DNA of 64,000 nucleotides from DUPQ01 sp041678685 (GTDB lineage Bacteria > Bacillota > Clostridia > DUPQ01), in NCBI GenBank assembly GCA_041678685.1, contig JBAYNV010000002.1:1-64000 (forward strand). Direction: 5' to 3'. Each line of letters starts with the position of its first letter. Position 1 is the first letter of the stretch. Positions 61,733-64,000 of the stretch are shown in pieces. Under the pieces are notes generated by a model that was not told the origin of the DNA, ran no database searches, and saw only the letters and a list, made by a program, of their open reading frames with translations. A program made the translations under genes and the position numbers.

Positions 61733-64000
61733 TTACTTTGATCTTCTGTTATACATAAGCTGCTCGGTAAGTTCAGAATCCGAGAATGGTGCGAAGGTGA
61801 AGGAAAAACGGTTGGGATTTGTGAACAGAAGGTATTTATCCTGAGGTTTAGGCCCGCATGCGTTACTTCCAAGGCCGCTTTGCATATAGTCTATATTCAC
61901 ATATATATTTCCATCACGCTTAAGATCGCAATTGTGTTTTGCTTTTTCCAGCTGTTCCATCGAATAGTAACCCGTACTGAAACTGAATGTATCCAGACCG
62001 CCATAGAATATTCCCTGGCCGATATTGTTCTTAAGGCTGAACCAGCGGGTATCACATCTGTTTGCGCTATCTTGGGGCTTTTCAAATGGTTCAGCCATAT
62101 CTTCTACCGAACTTTCGAATATACCAATAACTGTACTTTCTTTCTTGTCTACATAATTGTTATGGAACCCTCTGCCAAACCATCTGATATATTCATATTC
62201 ATCAGGTATCTGCATCTTCATTCCGAATCTTGGAAGATATAACGTCGTCCACTGGCCATCCTTGAACTGGAAATTTATAAAATCGTTCATCGGTTCATAT
62301 GCTGAATCTACAGTGACCTGCCCGTTAGTGAATACTTTATATATCGTTCTCGTACGAAGGACCGGTTTCTTTGTCTTTGCTCCAAATACTGAGGCAACAG
62401 AGAACACGCACTGCTTCCCGCCGGATTTGAAATTACACACCTCAACACGTTTCATAAGGCAGTTGAGACCGTAATCTTTCCATACCCTGACTATTTTTGA
62501 AGCATCGTTATCTGTCGGAGCTCTATAGAAGCTTTCTTCAATTCCATTACCGAGAATAAGCTCGCTCCCGTTTACTATATAAGAAGTGAGAGTCCCGTAG
62601 AATTTGGAAAACGCTATTCTGAAACCCTCACCATACACCAGATATTCAGATTGAGTTTCCATATATGTAAGATCATTTTTCATGCGAGGTGCAGCGGTTT
62701 CGAATTTTGCATCCAGAATGACCTGTGATCTTGCAACTTCGTATCCGCGTTTTGCGAACGGTGTGTTGTCGTTATATTCAAAATAGAATGTGAGCTGGAC
62801 ATCCCCCTGCACATTCGCATCAAAATCCAATGTATAGTTTTTTGTTTCATGAGGCAGTATGGCAAGGTTGCTGATGGATCCTGTATATATGACCTCACCG
62901 TTTTTTGTAAGCTCGTAATGTGCAGATATATTCGATGCATCAGCAAAATCAAGCATATTCATGATAGATACGGTATTCGTATGCTTATCGAATTCCTTTA
63001 CTGATACAGGTTCATATGCTTTTTTTAATTCCTGGAGGCATGTCTTTGGGATCCTGTCAGCAGTATTGTATGCATCGTTGCAGAATGTGCCATCATTTGG
63101 TTCATCTCCAAAGTCACCGCCATATGATATGAATGGAGTACCGTCTTCTTTATATGCCAGAAGGCCATGATCTGCCCATTCCCATACGCATCCTCCCATA
63201 AGACGCGGATATGTATAAATTATATTCCAGTAATCTACAAGGCTTCCGGGTCCACATCCCATTCCGTGCTCATATTCACAAAGGAAGTAAGGACGTTTTT
63301 CATTTAAACTGCCTTGCTCTTCAAGCGGCGTAAGGTCAGTATACATGGCAGAAACTACATCCACAGCTTCGTCAGTAAGGGCTCTTTCAAAATGTATCGG
63401 CCTTGTATCAACGCTTCTGATATACCTTATCATGGCTTTATGGTTTTCACCGTATCGCGCTTCATTGCCAAGTGACCACATTATAACGCATGGATGATTC
63501 TTATCCCTCTGTACAAGGCGTTGCGCTCTGCTCACGAAATGCTTCTCCCATGCCGGTTTATCCGATACATCGTATAGCGGATCGTCATAACGGAATCCGT
63601 GCGTTTCCAGGTCGCATTCATCAATGACATACAGACCGTATTCGTCACAGAGCTGATAAAGATACGGATCATTTGGATAATGGCTCGTCCTGATGGTATT
63701 GATGTTGTGTCTTTTCATCATCAATATATCATTAAGCATGACATCCCTTGATACCGCATGTCCCGTCAGAGCATAAGTATCATGCCTGTTTGTACCCTTT
63801 ATCTTCACAGGAGTATGGTTTATCATGAAAACCCCGTTAATGATGTCTATAACACGGAATCCCACCTTGCATGTGCGTATGTCGACCGAATTTCCTTTCG
63901 GATCCCTGTATATAATTAGTAATGTATATAGATTCGGCTGTTCCGCTGTCCAGTGTTTCAAACCTTCAATATGCATATCGATCTTATGATCTACTGAAGG
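61733..64000 (-). CDS. GH2 beta-galactosidase, C-terminal 755 residues (5' end beyond window)
   Basis: The frame stays open to the right edge, so only the N-terminal part is missing; full-length relatives are about 1000 aa. The GH2 central domain contains GTNRHDTYALTGHAV, the acid/base glutamate in MWSLGNEARYG and the nucleophile glutamate in FLCEYEHGMG, plus a GGCVWEWADHGL segment. The C-terminal beta-galactosidase small-chain domain (FYRAPTDND, YMETQSEYLVYGEGF region onward) is complete. It resembles LacZ, hydrolysing terminal beta-galactosides; no signal peptide can be judged. It converges on rhaA. Confidence 0.93.
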   Translation of the reverse strand, partial: PSVDHKIDMHIEGLKHWTAEQPNLYTLLIIYRDPKGNSVDIRTCKVGFRVIDIINGVFMINHTPVKIKGTNRHDTYALTGHAVSRDVMLNDILMMKRHNINTIRTSHYPNDPYLYQLCDEYGLYVIDECDLETHGFRYDDPLYDVSDKPAWEKHFVSRAQRLVQRDKNHPCVIMWSLGNEARYGENHKAMIRYIRSVDTRPIHFERALTDEAVDVVSAMYTDLTPLEEQGSLNEKRPYFLCEYEHGMGCGPGSLVDYWNIIYTYPRLMGGCVWEWADHGLLAYKEDGTPFISYGGDFGDEPNDGTFCNDAYNTADRIPKTCLQELKKAYEPVSVKEFDKHTNTVSIMNMLDFADASNISAHYELTKNGEVIYTGSISNLAILPHETKNYTLDFDANVQGDVQLTFYFEYNDNTPFAKRGYEVARSQVILDAKFETAAPRMKNDLTYMETQSEYLVYGEGFRIAFSKFYGTLTSYIVNGSELILGNGIEESFYRAPTDNDASKIVRVWKDYGLNCLMKRVEVCNFKSGGKQCVFSVASVFGAKTKKPVLRTRTIYKVFTNGQVTVDSAYEPMNDFINFQFKDGQWTTLYLPRFGMKMQIPDEYEYIRWFGRGFHNNYVDKKESTVIGIFESSVEDMAEPFEKPQDSANRCDTRWFSLKNNIGQGIFYGGLDTFSFSTGYYSMEQLEKAKHNCDLKRDGNIYVNIDYMQSGLGSNACGPKPQDKYLLFTNPNRFSFTFAPFSDSELTEQLMYNRRSK

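Noticed and set aside
1..64000. tRNA or rRNA genes, CRISPR arrays, insertion sequences, prophage
   Set aside because: No cloverleaf-like segment, regular repeat-spacer pattern, transposase or phage gene was seen; almost all sequence is explained by housekeeping genes.

Overview
The window looks like chromosomal core sequence from a low-GC Bacillota, most probably class Clostridia. The case rests on gene order: miaB, a YlbF-family gene, mutS, mutL and miaA in one run; lepA, hemW, hrcA, grpE, dnaK, dnaJ, prmA and rsmE in another; and mltG, trmR and trhP in a third. A perfect CIRCE element, a perfect CtsR-type box, extended -10 promoters, frequent TTG/GTG starts and a single-chain PurL fit the same group. 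I see no tRNA, rRNA, CRISPR, insertion sequence or prophage. Genus cannot be named from this sequence alone.

Layout. (1) 1-5737 is the least familiar part. After a leader with three stem-loops come an ER-type (SipW-like) signal peptidase, a membrane-anchored McrB-like AAA+ ATPase, a DUF2357-like protein that ends in a long coiled coil where a nuclease would be expected, a second SipW-like peptidase, a single-pass membrane protein and a small coiled-coil protein. A membrane c-di-GMP phosphodiesterase (5807-8071) follows. I read this as a membrane complex derived from McrBC-type machinery; its function is unknown and it is the best candidate for an undescribed system. (2) 8079-16779 holds rsmD, coaD, a coiled-coil gene, a terminator, then the overlapping run miaB, ylbF-like, mutS, mutL, miaA, with lexA convergent. 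(3) 17472-25622 holds ackA, cca, lepA, hemW, an M3 peptidase and a kinase with a possible ParB-like tail. (4) 25691-34012 is the heat-shock cluster, with CIRCE before hrcA and a CtsR box before dnaK, ending with prmA, rsmE and htpG. (5) 34084-38915 holds purL and a URO-D-family methyltransferase.

(6) 38976-45407 is a tightly packed operon: mltG, trmR, trhP, a one-frame fusion of ProC with a complete RNase HI, and a SUV3-like RNA helicase with a C-terminal zinc ribbon. Four of the five products act, or carry a domain that acts, on RNA. (7) 45463-47557 holds a ThuA-like and a Gfo/Idh/MocA gene, then secG. (8) 47706-51558 is ruvC, ruvA, ruvB, queH and a short homocysteine methyltransferase, nearly all overlapping. 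(9) 51581-54068 is a PhoR/PhoB-like two-component pair on the minus strand, divergent from patB. (10) 55433-61680 holds serS, lysA, an MTA/SAH-deaminase-type amidohydrolase, a DUF2804 gene and rhaA. A 32-nt palindromic terminator separates rhaA from a convergent GH2 beta-galactosidase cut by the right edge.

Themes that connect genes: DNA repair and SOS (mutSL, lexA, ruvCAB); proteostasis with two heat-shock repressors' sites; tRNA U34/A37 modification (miaA, miaB, trmR, trhP, queH); and sulfur/methyl metabolism (patB, homocysteine methyltransferase, the deaminase).
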